Assembly (NCBI RefSeq): GCF_018141425.1
Contig: NZ_CP058561.1
Coordinates: forward strand, 1,364,001-1,428,000
Reading direction: 5' to 3'
From: Vallitalea guaymasensis
GTDB lineage: Bacteria; Bacillota; Clostridia; Lachnospirales; Vallitaleaceae
DNA: 64,000 nucleotides
Of the stretch, positions 37,676 to 46,461 are shown in pieces. Position 1 is the stretch's first letter, and each line of letters begins with the position of its first letter. The position numbers and the translations under genes are program-made. The notes under the pieces were generated by a model that worked only from the letters and a program-made list of their open reading frames with translations, had not been told where the DNA came from and did not search any database.

Positions 37676-37827
37676 TTGATTGCTTTTTGCCCAAGTTATA
37701 TCACTATACTCCAAACATTACGTACACCTACAATACTGTTCCTCCTACTTTTAGGCATAATATTGCCAATAACAATTAATAATACACCTACAACAAAATT
37801 TGTGACTAAATTTATATCAATTGCCAT
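37676..37827 (-). pseudogene. N-terminal half of an SdpI-like membrane protein
   Basis: From 37825-37827 the peptide reads DINLVTNFVVGVLLIVIGN and PKSRRNSIVGVRNVWSI, the first spans and the conserved NxxVGVR loop of SdpI-type immunity proteins, then stops. Its 3' end overlaps in sequence with the beginning of the other SdpI relic at 34576-34859 (CAGTATTGTAGGTGTA ... AACTTGGGC), so the two pieces are complementary halves of related genes. Confidence 0.6.
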
Positions 37828-37860
37828 ATTATTTTTTTGTTTCAATATTCATATAAGATT

Positions 37861-38226
37861 TTATATGTAATCTACTACCTTTCGTCCTATTCTAAATAAA
37901 ATAGGTAGTATAGCTAGCATAATACCACCAACTATTACTGTAGAGACTAAAACTTCAGTCAATGATATAACGTTACTTTTTACTGCAAAAGATATTAATA
38001 GACTATAGCACGGTACATTAAGTAATATTCCAGTTATTACCCCAGGAGCATACTGCCTTAATACTATTGTAGCAATTAAATGCAGAAAAATTGCGTTCAG
38101 TATCATTGCTCCAACAAAACCAAAATACACATATCTAATTATTCCATTATTAGCATAAAGCATATATAAAAATGAAAATAAATATGCTAAGAGTGTTATA
38201 CATATCAATGCAAAAATAGAATTCAT
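37861..38226 (-). CDS. Small polytopic membrane protein
   Basis: Four hydrophobic spans fill 121 residues (IFALICITLLAYLFSFLYML; YVYFGFVGAMILNAIFLHLI; GVITGILLNVPCYSLLISFAV; VLVSTVIVGGIMLAILPILF). No motif identifies it. The ATG has only a weak ribosome site. Confidence 0.5.
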   Translation of the reverse strand: MNSIFALICITLLAYLFSFLYMLYANNGIIRYVYFGFVGAMILNAIFLHLIATIVLRQYAPGVITGILLNVPCYSLLISFAVKSNVISLTEVLVSTVIVGGIMLAILPILFRIGRKVVDYI

Positions 38227-38299
38227 TTTTACCTACTGGTTTATGATACCGCTTCACTTTTTGAGACCAACTTGGTAACCATAAGGCCTCTTCAATATT

Positions 38300-38419
38300 A
38301 TGTAATGTAATTGTTAACGGGAAAATCCAACTTAAATAATAAACTTATTTAAGTTAGCTGTAACTTATATATAGCGTCTTTTATTTCTTAATTCTCACTG
38401 GACTCGCCATGCCCTTTAC
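38300..38419. other. Hairpins between membrane and flavin-reductase genes
   Basis: A perfect palindrome AACTTAAATAA/TTATTTAAGTT (38329-38355, 5-base loop) sits between GTTAACG (38313-38319) and CTGTAAC (38359-38365). These might be a decayed R'' and R' pair of two joined attC sites. CTCACTGGACTCGCCATGCCC at 38395-38415 resembles the inner part of family I sites. Confidence 0.35.
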
Positions 38420-39070
38420 TTACATTTTACAGTGATATTCAATAGTACCAACTCCACCTCCAAAGTATTCACCTGTGTAGGGATTTTGAGGGTTATGAAG
38501 ATTAAACATAAAGCTATCTTTTCCGTACTTTTGGTTAGTTTGTACTTTTGCAAAATTCTCATTTATAGAAATATGTTTCACTTTACCACATATAGTGATA
38601 TTAAAACTATTAGGACAAAGTTCTTTTTCCCACTCGTATTCACATTCAAGTTTTAAGAAACTCTCTTTAATTCTTGGTGCAGTAATTGCTTTTGATTTCT
38701 CAACTGTGAATCCCGATGATGTGATTTCATCTATATCTACATCATGCTTCTTTATTGTTTTCCAGCAACTGTCAAGATATTTTATATTCAAAAAATTGAT
38801 ACAGAATTCTTTATTCCGTTTGATATTTTCATAAGTATGGGTATGTTTCATTATACCCGACATTATAACATAGTAATTATCTCCTTCTCCAGTAAAACTC
38901 GACCAACTCTGAAATGAAGCATTAGGTAGTCCATTTCCCTTAAAGGTTGTAACCATAAACATAACATGTGGTATTGCACATACAAATTCCAACCAAGAAA
39001 ATACTTTCCACTTACCTTCCCAATTTTCCTTAAAATAATCTGGTTTAATATTACTATGTTCAAAATCCAT
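38420..39070 (-). CDS. Flavin reductase family protein
   Basis: The protein has the FMN-binding split barrel layout: AIPHVMFMVTTFKGNGLPNASFQSW near residue 35 and KHTHTYENIKRNKEFCINFL, then LKLECEYEWEKEL and a C-terminal GGGVGTIEYH. These are hallmarks of flavin reductase-like/HpaC-type domains. 216 residues fits. It probably binds FMN and reduces flavin or acts as an oxidoreductase. Confidence 0.75.
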   Translation of the reverse strand: MDFEHSNIKPDYFKENWEGKWKVFSWLEFVCAIPHVMFMVTTFKGNGLPNASFQSWSSFTGEGDNYYVIMSGIMKHTHTYENIKRNKEFCINFLNIKYLDSCWKTIKKHDVDIDEITSSGFTVEKSKAITAPRIKESFLKLECEYEWEKELCPNSFNITICGKVKHISINENFAKVQTNQKYGKDSFMFNLHNPQNPYTGEYFGGGVGTIEYHCKM

Positions 39071-39094
39071 TATACTTTACCTCCTTATTTGGGT

Positions 39095-39766
39095 TCACAT
39101 TAGAAGCATCTCTACAAACTTCTTAAAGCTATCTGCAATTGGTTCTTGGAACGATGCATTATATATTCTGCCATTATCAGGTCTAAGAAAAATGGTACCA
39201 TCAATATCATTGCAAAAGATTTCTAGAAATCCATAGCGAAAATGTTCCTTCCCTATATTCTGCTCGGCTATATCTATAGAGGGCATATCATTATGAATCC
39301 CGTAAATGGGGTCACCATGTATCTCTGCATAATTCATCTCTTGTAGATATGCTACAAAATCCTCAGGTAAGCTAACATTCAACTTCTTCTCTAAATCACG
39401 GATTCTAACCAGTTCTACACCAGAACCAATATTCTCTTCACTATGTGCCTTCAACTTATCAAACTTATACGCTCTCCGTCCTACTCTTAAATCATAATAA
39501 CTATAAGTACTATTACTTCTATGCCAGATCAATGAACCACAATCAGGACATTCATATAAACTTCCACTCAAATTAACCACCAACTTGTCAGCTTCTATTA
39601 GCTTACCACATTCTTCTGAATCCTTAGATATTAAGTGACTCTTGTCCCGAAAAACCTCATCTTCAATATACCGTTCATAATCATAATTGCGTATTACGAC
39701 ATAGCCTTCATCTGGAATAGGCGTCAAATCAAATATATAGCCACAAATACATCTTAACTTTGGCAT
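39095..39766 (-). CDS. SMI1/KNR4 domain protein with zinc-ribbon N-terminus
   Basis: Residues 1-85 contain paired cysteines (CICG; ECPDCGSLIWHR), a zinc ribbon. Residues 120-223 have IRDLEKKLNVSLPEDFVAYLQEMNYAE and FLEIFCNDIDGTIFLRPDNGRIY, the SMI1/KNR4 fold found in immunity proteins against polymorphic toxins and in cell-wall regulators. An immunity role without a neighbouring toxin gene would suit an orphan cassette. Confidence 0.7.
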   Translation of the reverse strand: MPKLRCICGYIFDLTPIPDEGYVVIRNYDYERYIEDEVFRDKSHLISKDSEECGKLIEADKLVVNLSGSLYECPDCGSLIWHRSNSTYSYYDLRVGRRAYKFDKLKAHSEENIGSGVELVRIRDLEKKLNVSLPEDFVAYLQEMNYAEIHGDPIYGIHNDMPSIDIAEQNIGKEHFRYGFLEIFCNDIDGTIFLRPDNGRIYNASFQEPIADSFKKFVEMLLM

Positions 39767-39800
39767 AAAACTCCTCCTTGTTATTAAGTACAGTTATGTC

Positions 39801-40030
39801 TTCTAACGTCTCGTATATTTCTCTAACACAAAATTTATCCTTAATGTTTACTAAAACAGAACCCTTTGCTCCCTTATCAAATGCAATTAGCTTTAACTAA
39901 AATTTAATAGTTTATTTCTCGCAAAAAGCATATATTACAGACATCTTGATATAAATCACGTTCACACTGACCCTCATTGCTTTCCCTAAAGAGAGTGAAG
40001 GTACGTAGCGAACGGAAATATTTGTTATAT
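39801..40030 (-). repeat. attC site with long, altered interior
   Basis: On the minus strand R'' is ATATAAC and R' is GTTAGAA. The right arm GGTACGTAGCGAACGGAAATATTTG matches the family I arm, and the left arm CTAACGTCTCGTATATTTC also matches. The interior is longer than in other sites and AT-rich, perhaps from an insertion or a join of two sites. 40031-40267 shows nothing recognisable. Confidence 0.65.
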
Positions 40031-40267
40031 GATACAAGCGTAATAATTCGCTCATTATTAATTAATACCTAAGAGCTAATCCATAGCTAAATAAATCTAT
40101 TTTCTTGTTCATACATTAATACATCTTTCTGGTAATAATTTGCAAAACAACACTTTTTAACGAATAAATGTTTACAACACTTATGTCATAGATGTCTTTA
40201 TATCATTTAAGACGTACATTGAAATCTTTTCATTATGCATCTCAATTTGTAAAATCAAGAAAAATCC

Positions 40268-40735
40268 TTAATATGTAATCCTCAGTAATATTCCTAAAAA
40301 CAGGCTGAATAAAATACTGTACATAACCATTTCTAATTGAAATTTTACAATTATATTCTTCTTGATATACTGTTTTTTAAAGTATACAAATCCTTCTATG
40401 TTATCAATGAATGGTGATACAGCAGAAATATGGGTATAAATAAACATTAGACTGCAAAAAAAGGTTACTTGTAATACAAATGATAGTTCTAATAGACTGT
40501 TCAATATTGGCAATAGAACAATTGACATCAGAAATCCTCTTAAAATTTGAGCTGGTAAAAAACACTTTGAAACATACATACTCTCTTCTTTATTTGACAT
40601 ATCTCTTAAGAAATCACAATGTCTGGTTTTGTTTTCATAAATCTCTTTGCTTACCTTTAGTGCTATAACTCCTGCAAATGTATAAGCTACCACATGACTA
40701 AAAATAAATAGTAAACTAAATTTTACGTATTCCAC
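40268..40735 (-). CDS. Polytopic membrane protein, GTG start
   Basis: The start GTG at 40733-40735 follows AGGAGGTAATATA. Four hydrophobic spans in 155 residues (FSLLFIFSHVVAYTFAGVIAL and others). Unknown function. Its leader (40755-40896) copies the leader of the integrase gene, see separate entry. Confidence 0.55.
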   Translation of the reverse strand: MEYVKFSLLFIFSHVVAYTFAGVIALKVSKEIYENKTRHCDFLRDMSNKEESMYVSKCFLPAQILRGFLMSIVLLPILNSLLELSFVLQVTFFCSLMFIYTHISAVSPFIDNIEGFVYFKKQYIKKNIIVKFQLEMVMYSILFSLFLGILLRITY

Positions 40736-40754
40736 TATATTACCTCCTTTTTTT

Positions 40755-40896
40755 AAATATCATCATCCTTTTTATAATATCTAGAAAAAATCTCCTCTAA
40801 TTATATGTCAGTTATAATAAATTTAATTTAATTTTATGTATCAACTAATATTTTGTTTATTATTTGCCAATTCACTAGAAACTGTAATTAAATTAC
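40755..40896 (-). repeat. Copy of the integrase-gene leader/promoter region
   Basis: This stretch aligns over its length with 62975-63108, the upstream region of the integrase gene, with about 80% identity by eye (AACTAATATTTTGT, GTTATAATAAAT, CATCATCCTT and others). In this copy the -35 and -10 boxes have changed (TAAACA, TAAAAT). It ends at the point of the integrase start codon and is followed by the ribosome site of the membrane gene. Confidence 0.75.
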
Positions 40897-40920
40897 CTTA
40901 TCTTCGCAAATAATTAAATG

Positions 40921-41070
40921 CTATTCAAATAGTGTTCCTAAAGTGCTATGCTTACTACCATCATCTTCAGGTTAATGAAAATCATCTAAAATTTCAACAT
41001 CACAAAATCTTTCAAGACACTCTGATAACTTCTTATTTGCCTTAAAATACTTAATATATGTTCCAACCTT
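40921..41070 (-). pseudogene. Gene fragment of unknown family
   Basis: A frame open from 41070, with one internal TAA, gives TYIKYFKANKKLSECLERF and EDDGSKHSTLGTLFE, a plausible protein tail. It has no start and no ribosome site. 41071-41184 shows no gene or clear attC. Confidence 0.4.
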
Positions 41071-41184
41071 TCAGTTCGTATTATATAATCTTCATAATAC
41101 ACCCAATTAATTATTTTTTATTTAGTGTACTATTATCAGTTAACTCAAAAAGCTCTTAGCCTTAACAAATTTAGTCAAATGTGT

Positions 41185-41514
41185 CTATTCTATATTTTCA
41201 TACATCATATTAACTTCCCTGAGTCGATGTGCTAATAAAGGAATGGCTTGTCTCTTCCAAAATTCAGGGCTTATACCTCCACTTGACATACCACCATAAG
41301 CATACTTTTCAATATATACATTTTTTTCATTATCTATAGATTGACCAGTTTTCTCTTCAAAAAGACTAACTATATCATTAATAAATTGAGCCTGATCATA
41401 CGGTAGAAATACATCACGAAACTCTTCTCTTATATCATCCCATAGATATGGGTCACCTCTCAACCCCCATTTATCAGGTCTTAAATCAAATACTGATGTA
41501 ATACTTATTCTCAA
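41185..41514 (-). CDS. Conserved hypothetical protein (109 residues)
   Basis: The protein reads SVFDLRPDKWGLRGDPYLWDDI and ends with ISPEFWKRQAIPLLAHRLRE. The RPDKWGLRGDPYLW block is strongly patterned, and I recall it from uncharacterised small proteins of several phyla, possibly immunity-like. Function unknown. Confidence 0.55.
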   Translation of the reverse strand: MRISITSVFDLRPDKWGLRGDPYLWDDIREEFRDVFLPYDQAQFINDIVSLFEEKTGQSIDNEKNVYIEKYAYGGMSSGGISPEFWKRQAIPLLAHRLREVNMMYENIE

Positions 41515-41561
41515 ATTATCATCACCCCTATCAAATTCATACTAAAAACTAGTAAATAATA

Positions 41562-41918
41562 TTACCCAATTCTTGAATCTTGATTAAATAATAGTTTCAG
41601 CTTATCATTATCGTTAACCCAAAGAGATGATACCCTAAATATTCCAGATATGCTTGGGTCTGGACATTTAACTTTAGCAAGATAGTTTACCAAAATAGTA
41701 TTAGCACTAATTTCTTTAACAAAAAAATCACTCACTTAATAATCTTGTAATCTAATTTGCTCTATAATTTTTGCATATTCAGTTCCACTTGTCTTATATC
41801 CTCCACAAATCATTATCGCTTCATCAGACACTAGTTGAGCAAATGTAGTTGAATCACCATTAGAAAATGCTTCCCACATATTCTTTTCCATATTAATAAC
41901 TTTTTCGTCTAATAACAT
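41562..41918 (-). pseudogene. DUF4440/SnoaL-like gene with in-frame stop
   Basis: From 41918 the frame reads LDEKVINMEKNMWEAFSNGD, FAQLVSDEAIMICGG, the start of a DUF4440/NTF2-like protein. A TAA at 41736-41738 interrupts it after LQDY. The same frame goes on with VSDFFVKEISANTILVNYLAKVK and SSLWVNDNDKLKLLFNQ, the normal second half, to a stop at 41562. A single nonsense change has therefore broken an otherwise full-length 118-codon gene. Confidence 0.75.
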
Positions 41919-41997
41919 ATTCCTTCCCCCTTTATTTAAAACCTACATCTAGTGCCTATTCTATCTTCTGATACTCTAATCTACCTACAAGGACCAG

Positions 41998-42438
41998 TTA
42001 GAAATCCATATCAAAAACTCGAGAATTACGCTCGTCTAGTTGCTCACTATAAAAAACTGAGCAAGCATCATCAAAGGATGGCTCTAGCTTCTTATAAGTG
42101 TCTTTCTCAATATCAATATATCTATACTTACCAAGCTTATTCAGAATCCAATATGCTGACCAAACCGATGAATGAGGTATAAAACTATCATCTTCATAGA
42201 AAATCTCAATTAACTCAACTCCCTGATCGATCTCTCGATAGACTATATATGAGAGTCCATACTTAATTAGTGATTTAGAGCCAAGTCGGAGTGCGAAAAC
42301 CAAATAGTTATCCATCATTACACAATCTCGAATATCAACTGAAGCTTCTGCATTCATAAGTCTACTAAATGATAATTCTTCAATTGAATCAAAAAAATCC
42401 TGTCTATTTACTTCAACAATTAGTTCAATTGACAACAT
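41998..42438 (-). CDS. Conserved hypothetical protein (146 residues)
   Basis: A soluble acidic protein with YLVFALRLGSKSLIKYGLSYIVYREIDQ-type strands and a late SSVWSAYWILNKLGKY stretch. GAGAGG precedes the start. It is not assigned to a family; the size and composition suggest an immunity-type or ligand-binding protein. Confidence 0.45.
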   Translation of the reverse strand: MLSIELIVEVNRQDFFDSIEELSFSRLMNAEASVDIRDCVMMDNYLVFALRLGSKSLIKYGLSYIVYREIDQGVELIEIFYEDDSFIPHSSVWSAYWILNKLGKYRYIDIEKDTYKKLEPSFDDACSVFYSEQLDERNSRVFDMDF

Positions 42439-42489
42439 AGCAAAACCTCTCTTCCACTACATCCTTAAACTAGTCTATTCTTTCCTTTA

Positions 42490-42552
42490 ACATACCTTAT
42501 CATGTTGTTAGAAAACATTAATGTCGTCCCCATTGAGCCGACTCTAGGTCAT
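42490..42552 (-). repeat. Degenerate attC remnant
   Basis: CTTTAAC (R'-like), then GTTAGAAAAC and AATGTCGTCCCC ... GACTCTAGG, parts that resemble scrambled family II inner sequence. No full palindrome can be drawn. Confidence 0.35.
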
Positions 42553-42821
42553 ACCTATCTATATTTTTTGTATTCCTTTAGTGCTAATGACCATTCCATA
42601 AAGAAATTAATATCGTCAATTGCATCAAGAATCGTGGATCGGTTCACATAATTGTATCTGAGTTCTCTCAAAACAATAGGCTTTACCACTCTCTTATCTA
42701 GTTTTTGCTTAGTCCTGGCTATATGAGCCAGTCCAAAAATGGCATTAGCTCTTACTATAGCATCATCATTATCTGCTAACTTCAGGCAAATATCTTGAGC
42801 AAACTTCCAATCTGAATCCTT
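42553..42821 (-). pseudogene. 5'-truncated HEAT-repeat protein gene
   Basis: A 89-codon frame with no start reads DSDWKFAQDICLKLADNDD, RANAIFGLAHIARTKQKLDKR and LDAIDDINFFMEWSLA, clear HEAT-type helices at the C-terminus of a known group of ~130-150-residue proteins. Upstream an in-frame TAG overlaps TTCTAAC (42820-42826), an attC R' box, so the first ~40 codons were lost at an attC joint. Confidence 0.65.
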
Positions 42822-42854
42822 CTAACCGGAAACCATCACATAATTCAAGTGAGT

Positions 42855-43619
42855 CTAAAGCTCTAAACACGCTTCAACAGCTAACCAGAAAATGCGTTCC
42901 CTAATCTCTGTTTGATTATTCCAATCTCTTGCATCCCATTCTTCACAATCAACTAGGTCTCCTCCATATAGTATCTGTGCAAATATAACATCTCTAAAAT
43001 TGGCAACTGCACAAAAAGCAGAGCATTCCATTTCAACAGCCAAACACCCCTCTGTTTTCCTTAGTTTTACTTTATCATAAGTTTCCCTATAGATTGCATC
43101 TGTTGTCCATGTTTTTGATAGAATGTATTTACACTTATGCTTAGTTAAAACCTTTTCTATTGCTTCTACACCAACTTTATCAACTGATATTTCTCTACTT
43201 GGAGATATGTAATGATAAGATGTCCCTTCATCCCTTATAGCTGATGTTGGTACTATTACATGCCCTACTGCAACTTTTTCATCTAAAACTCCAGCTCCTC
43301 CACATGCAATAAACTTCCTAGCTCCTAATGCGATAACTTCTTCAAACATACCTGCTGCAAGTGGTGCTCCTACCCCTGGATGAAAAACGGTCACTTTTTC
43401 ACCTAAATACTCTAGTTCATATATTGGATTAGGACCAATTTCTGTTCTTATGTTTTGAATCAAACGAACCTTTCCCTTAACCCTTAAATCTTCCAAAACA
43501 TCATTAAAAAAACATATCACTGCTTTAATTGGAATATCAATTGGTTTAATTAATATTGTTGGATCAATTACTGATTTTGTATTACTATCAAATTCTAAAA
43601 TAGGATATTCTTTTTTCAT
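42855..43619 (-). CDS. Purine/uridine phosphorylase family protein
   Basis: The PNP/UDP phosphorylase fold is seen: VTVFHPGVGAPLAAGMFEEVIALGARKFIACGGAG (phosphate-binding and ribose-binding strands), YRETYDKV and the EMECSAF motif (ribose-contacting Met-Glu), followed by GGDLVDCEEWD. 254 residues is the normal length. It would split nucleosides with phosphate; the base preference is open. Confidence 0.88.
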   Translation of the reverse strand: MKKEYPILEFDSNTKSVIDPTILIKPIDIPIKAVICFFNDVLEDLRVKGKVRLIQNIRTEIGPNPIYELEYLGEKVTVFHPGVGAPLAAGMFEEVIALGARKFIACGGAGVLDEKVAVGHVIVPTSAIRDEGTSYHYISPSREISVDKVGVEAIEKVLTKHKCKYILSKTWTTDAIYRETYDKVKLRKTEGCLAVEMECSAFCAVANFRDVIFAQILYGGDLVDCEEWDARDWNNQTEIRERIFWLAVEACLEL

Positions 43620-43674
43620 ATGCTCTCCTTCTCAATAATTAACTTTACAACTACTAGCCTAGGTTTGAAGTTTT

Positions 43675-43790
43675 ACATAACGTTCCTTGTTTCTGACGTC
43701 TCTGAACTGGACTCACATAGCCCTTCTCCGTAGGCAGTACTTGCACCTGGTGAAGAGATGTGCGTAGCGAACAGAAATATTTTGTTAGGC
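43675..43790 (-). repeat. attC site, family I, 116 bp
   Basis: Minus strand: R'' GCCTAAC, R' GTTATGT. The arms TTTCTGACGTC and GCGTAGCGAACAGAAATAT pair, as do inner CTTCTCC/GGTGAAGAG blocks. Inner sequence TCTGAACTGG ... GCTTGCACCTGG defines family I together with 48334-48449, 57235-57349 and 60921-61035. Confidence 0.88.
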
Positions 43791-43877
43791 GATTGGATAA
43801 TACTGAAATAACCTATAGCCACCTATTACAAATATATACTTACTTTAAGAGTTTATATTAAGTCAGCCCATTAGTTC

Positions 43878-44441
43878 CTATTGTACCCACTTACCCTTAT
43901 TGCTAAATGTCTCAAAATTATATTCTGATATATAATCAAATTCATTATTGTTTTTCTTTTCATAAGCCTCGTGTGCAATATATAACAATGCCTCAAATTC
44001 TATATCCTTAGGCATTTCTTTAGGGTTATTAATAACATTATAATAATAATCTCTACCATTGGCAACTACCACACACCTAGTATACAGAAACCAATCTACT
44101 GAAAAATAACTATTTTTATTCTTATATGAATATGTACCAATGTTCTGTGCATATTCAATTCCATCTAAATCATAAAGCAATCTTGAAAGTATATCATGAA
44201 ATCTATAAATATCTTCGTTAGATTTTTCAGATAAATAGTTAATAGCACTATTAAGGACTTTATCTTCATCACCTTCATATTTCCAATTAAACATTGATAT
44301 TATATTCCAAAACTCATTTTCATCCATAACTAAATTATTAGATTTTCTTTTTTTATCTTGTTTATTGCTACAACTTATTACAGAAGCAATTATTAATACT
44401 GACAAAAAATATAATATAGAGTGCGTATTTGATTTAGTCAT
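43878..44441 (-). CDS. DUF4240 lipoprotein
   Basis: A signal with lipobox VISC (C24) precedes MDENEFWNIISMFNWKYEGDED, SNEDIYRFHDILSRLLYDLDG and CVVVANGRDYYYNVINNPKEMPKDIEFEALLYIA, the DUF4240 signature (usually cytoplasmic; here lipidated). Function unknown, often seen among immunity-type genes. Confidence 0.7.
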   Translation of the reverse strand: MTKSNTHSILYFLSVLIIASVISCSNKQDKKRKSNNLVMDENEFWNIISMFNWKYEGDEDKVLNSAINYLSEKSNEDIYRFHDILSRLLYDLDGIEYAQNIGTYSYKNKNSYFSVDWFLYTRCVVVANGRDYYYNVINNPKEMPKDIEFEALLYIAHEAYEKKNNNEFDYISEYNFETFSNKGKWVQ

Positions 44442-44545
44442 AATTTATTCCTCCAAATAATCTATGTAATTATTATTATGATGTCCTAATATAACTAATA
44501 TTATTTCTACATCTTTTGTTTTTCACATAAATAGTATTATCTGTT

Positions 44546-44688
44546 ACCTAATGTATCCGACGTTCCAGCATCTTAGAAGGAGAATCGCTCATGCCCTGAT
44601 TAAGGGCTAATGCGATGACTATCACGACGCGCTTAGGTGGTAGGATGTTTGAGGGCATAACCCTAGAGCAAAATTCATATTGTTATCC
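44546..44688 (-). repeat. attC site, family II, 143 bp
   Basis: Minus strand: R'' GGATAAC and a damaged R' ATTAGGT. The interior CAGCATCTTAGAAGG ... CTCATGCCCTGATTAAGGGC ... GACGCGCTTAGG is family II, with CCCTGATTAAGGG as inner hairpin. Confidence 0.75.
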
Positions 44689-44730
44689 TCCTATATATCA
44701 AAATTGATATCAAACCTAATTGCTTATGTC

Positions 44731-44756
44731 TCTTAACGTTTCGTATGTTCATATAA
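44731..44756 (-). repeat. Lone attC right arm
   Basis: TCTTAACGTTTCGTATGTTC matches the R' arm (CTAACGTTTCGTATTTCC). No R'' partner follows before the ASCH gene. It lies just upstream (minus-strand sense) of a full site, so two sites stood side by side here. Confidence 0.5.
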
Positions 44757-44809
44757 AAATTATGTTTTGGCTATAATATTAAAGACTATAATTATGTTTG
44801 TCATAATAT

Positions 44810-45286
44810 CTATACTTGATATACTACTTCAAAATCTTCAAAAATTACTGGCATATCATCCTTAAACTCATATCCAAGTTCCTTACCTTCTTCATTGAAG
44901 AAACGAATATGTCCCTCACGCCAAGATTCTAATGTATCATCCTCACCTTCACGTTTACAAATATCATAAGTAATATCTGAAAATGGAATTATTGTTACTT
45001 GAGTTGTTTCAATAACACAACGTGGTACACCCTCCCAATCAGCAACGATACTTAGATCACCAACCTCTGGTACACGTTCACCTTCAATTTCATACCCCCA
45101 TAAACTACTAGCTGTAGCTTGTTTTTGCCCAATTAACACCAACCGTAATAATTCATTCGCCAATTTTTCAGTTAATTCAAAGTGAAATACTTCTAAGTAT
45201 CTTGTTGTTTCATATCTACCCGTTTTCTTTAAAAATTTTTCCCAAAACAAATTCATTATTTTCTGTGAATTTTTTTTATTTTCCAT
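44810..45286 (-). CDS. ASCH domain protein
   Basis: The 158-residue protein has LVLIGQKQATASSLWGYEIEGE, VGDLSIVADWEGVPRCVIETT and PFSDITYDICKREGEDDTLESWREGH, diagnostic of the ASCH superfamily (PUA-like fold). Members bind RNA or hydrolyse modified nucleosides such as N4-acetylcytidine. 45287-45427 shows no attC. Confidence 0.88.
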   Translation of the reverse strand: MENKKNSQKIMNLFWEKFLKKTGRYETTRYLEVFHFELTEKLANELLRLVLIGQKQATASSLWGYEIEGERVPEVGDLSIVADWEGVPRCVIETTQVTIIPFSDITYDICKREGEDDTLESWREGHIRFFNEEGKELGYEFKDDMPVIFEDFEVVYQV

Positions 45287-45427
45287 TACTGCTATCTCCC
45301 TTGAGTTCTATTATAACTATTTTAAATTAAATAAATAAACTTTACTATATAAAATAGCTTCACTAATTTTTCTTTCATCAGCTTTTAACAATCTATTATG
45401 ATTTTTACTATATAGAAAGAATATTCA

Positions 45428-46186
45428 TCAATATATTTTTTCTAAATTAGTATACTCAACATTTATTCCATTAGATACTGGTGATTGGAAATGTGTACAG
45501 TTTTTTATTCTCAAAGCTACTTCAATACCATTATAAAAATTGTCACCTAATTCGTTTAACAATCCATCTAAATTAACTATCCCTAGTCCCATTCCTTCAA
45601 TAACTTTACTATAATAAGGAATTGGTAATTTTTCTAATTCTTGAGTTTCAAATAAATACGTGTCAACATTACGGTAAAATTCTAATTTACCTTTTATAAT
45701 TTTATCTCCTTGAAAAATTATTTCACAATAATCACTATCTTTATAATAATTAACAACTGTCCAGCCTATAATTTCATCGTTTTTTTTAACTGTATCTTCA
45801 TCGAACCTATTCAATAACTCTACTACTTTTTCACTATCTATTTTTCCTTTATATACCTCTAATATAATATTGTTATAATAATCTTCAATATCCTGTTTAC
45901 CTTTTATTAATTCACCAATTTCATTAGTCATTTGAGTATAATCATACACTAAATCATTATTTTTATTTCTTAGTTCTAAGTTTTTTTCATTTAATTCTCG
46001 AACTTCCTTTATCAAATTATTATATTCGCCAATAGTTTTCTCATGATTCTGACAAAATAAATCATACTTTTCTTCTAAGTTTTTTAATTTATTATCCAAA
46101 GTTTCAATTTCTTCTTTATTAATAGCACTACATGATACTACAATTATACAAATAAAAGCTATTAAAATATATAATAATTTATTCAT
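45428..46186 (-). CDS. Lipoprotein with long coiled coil, unknown function
   Basis: The lipobox VVSC (C19) is followed by ~85 residues with heptad repeats (EIETLDNKLKNLEEKYDLF and IKEVRELNEKNLELRNKN), a clear coiled coil, and a ~130-residue globular end with FDEDTVKKNDEIIGWTVVNYY. Cell-surface location is expected. Layout resembles 21887-22594. Confidence 0.6.
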   Translation of the reverse strand: MNKLLYILIAFICIIVVSCSAINKEEIETLDNKLKNLEEKYDLFCQNHEKTIGEYNNLIKEVRELNEKNLELRNKNNDLVYDYTQMTNEIGELIKGKQDIEDYYNNIILEVYKGKIDSEKVVELLNRFDEDTVKKNDEIIGWTVVNYYKDSDYCEIIFQGDKIIKGKLEFYRNVDTYLFETQELEKLPIPYYSKVIEGMGLGIVNLDGLLNELGDNFYNGIEVALRIKNCTHFQSPVSNGINVEYTNLEKIY

Positions 46187-46288
46187 CCTTCTTACCTTGT
46201 ATACTAAACATATCAGATTGATACATCAGTATACTCTCCTTTCTTATTTCTGTTTTATATTATTTTCCTATATAATATTTAGATAAAC

Positions 46289-46350
46289 GTTGTGGAGTAT
46301 TCCATGTTTTACCTACGGCTCGACCGTTGAATGGAGGGTATACCCACAAC
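46289..46350 (+). ncRNA. Candidate bridge-RNA stem-loop of the IS110 element
   Basis: Three nested stems with internal loops between them: GTTGTGG/CCACAAC (46289-46295 with 46344-46350), TCCAT/ATGGA (46301-46305 with 46331-46335) and ACGG/CCGT (46315-46318 with 46324-46327). Position in the left non-coding end fits the target- or donor-binding loop of IS110 bridge RNAs. It could instead be a DNA hairpin from a disrupted attC. Confidence 0.4.
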
Positions 46351-46461
46351 TATTATTCAAAGGATAAATTAGCTGGTTAACGCTTGACGTTTCATTTACA
46401 AGGTCATCCGAATTTTAGTTTGTGGTCGCACAATGTTTAAATATATCTAGGAGGTCTTAAC

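Noticed and set aside
37676-37870. Plus-strand gene at 37676-37870
   Set aside because: The minus strand holds a recognisable SdpI N-terminal half; the plus frame is its shadow.
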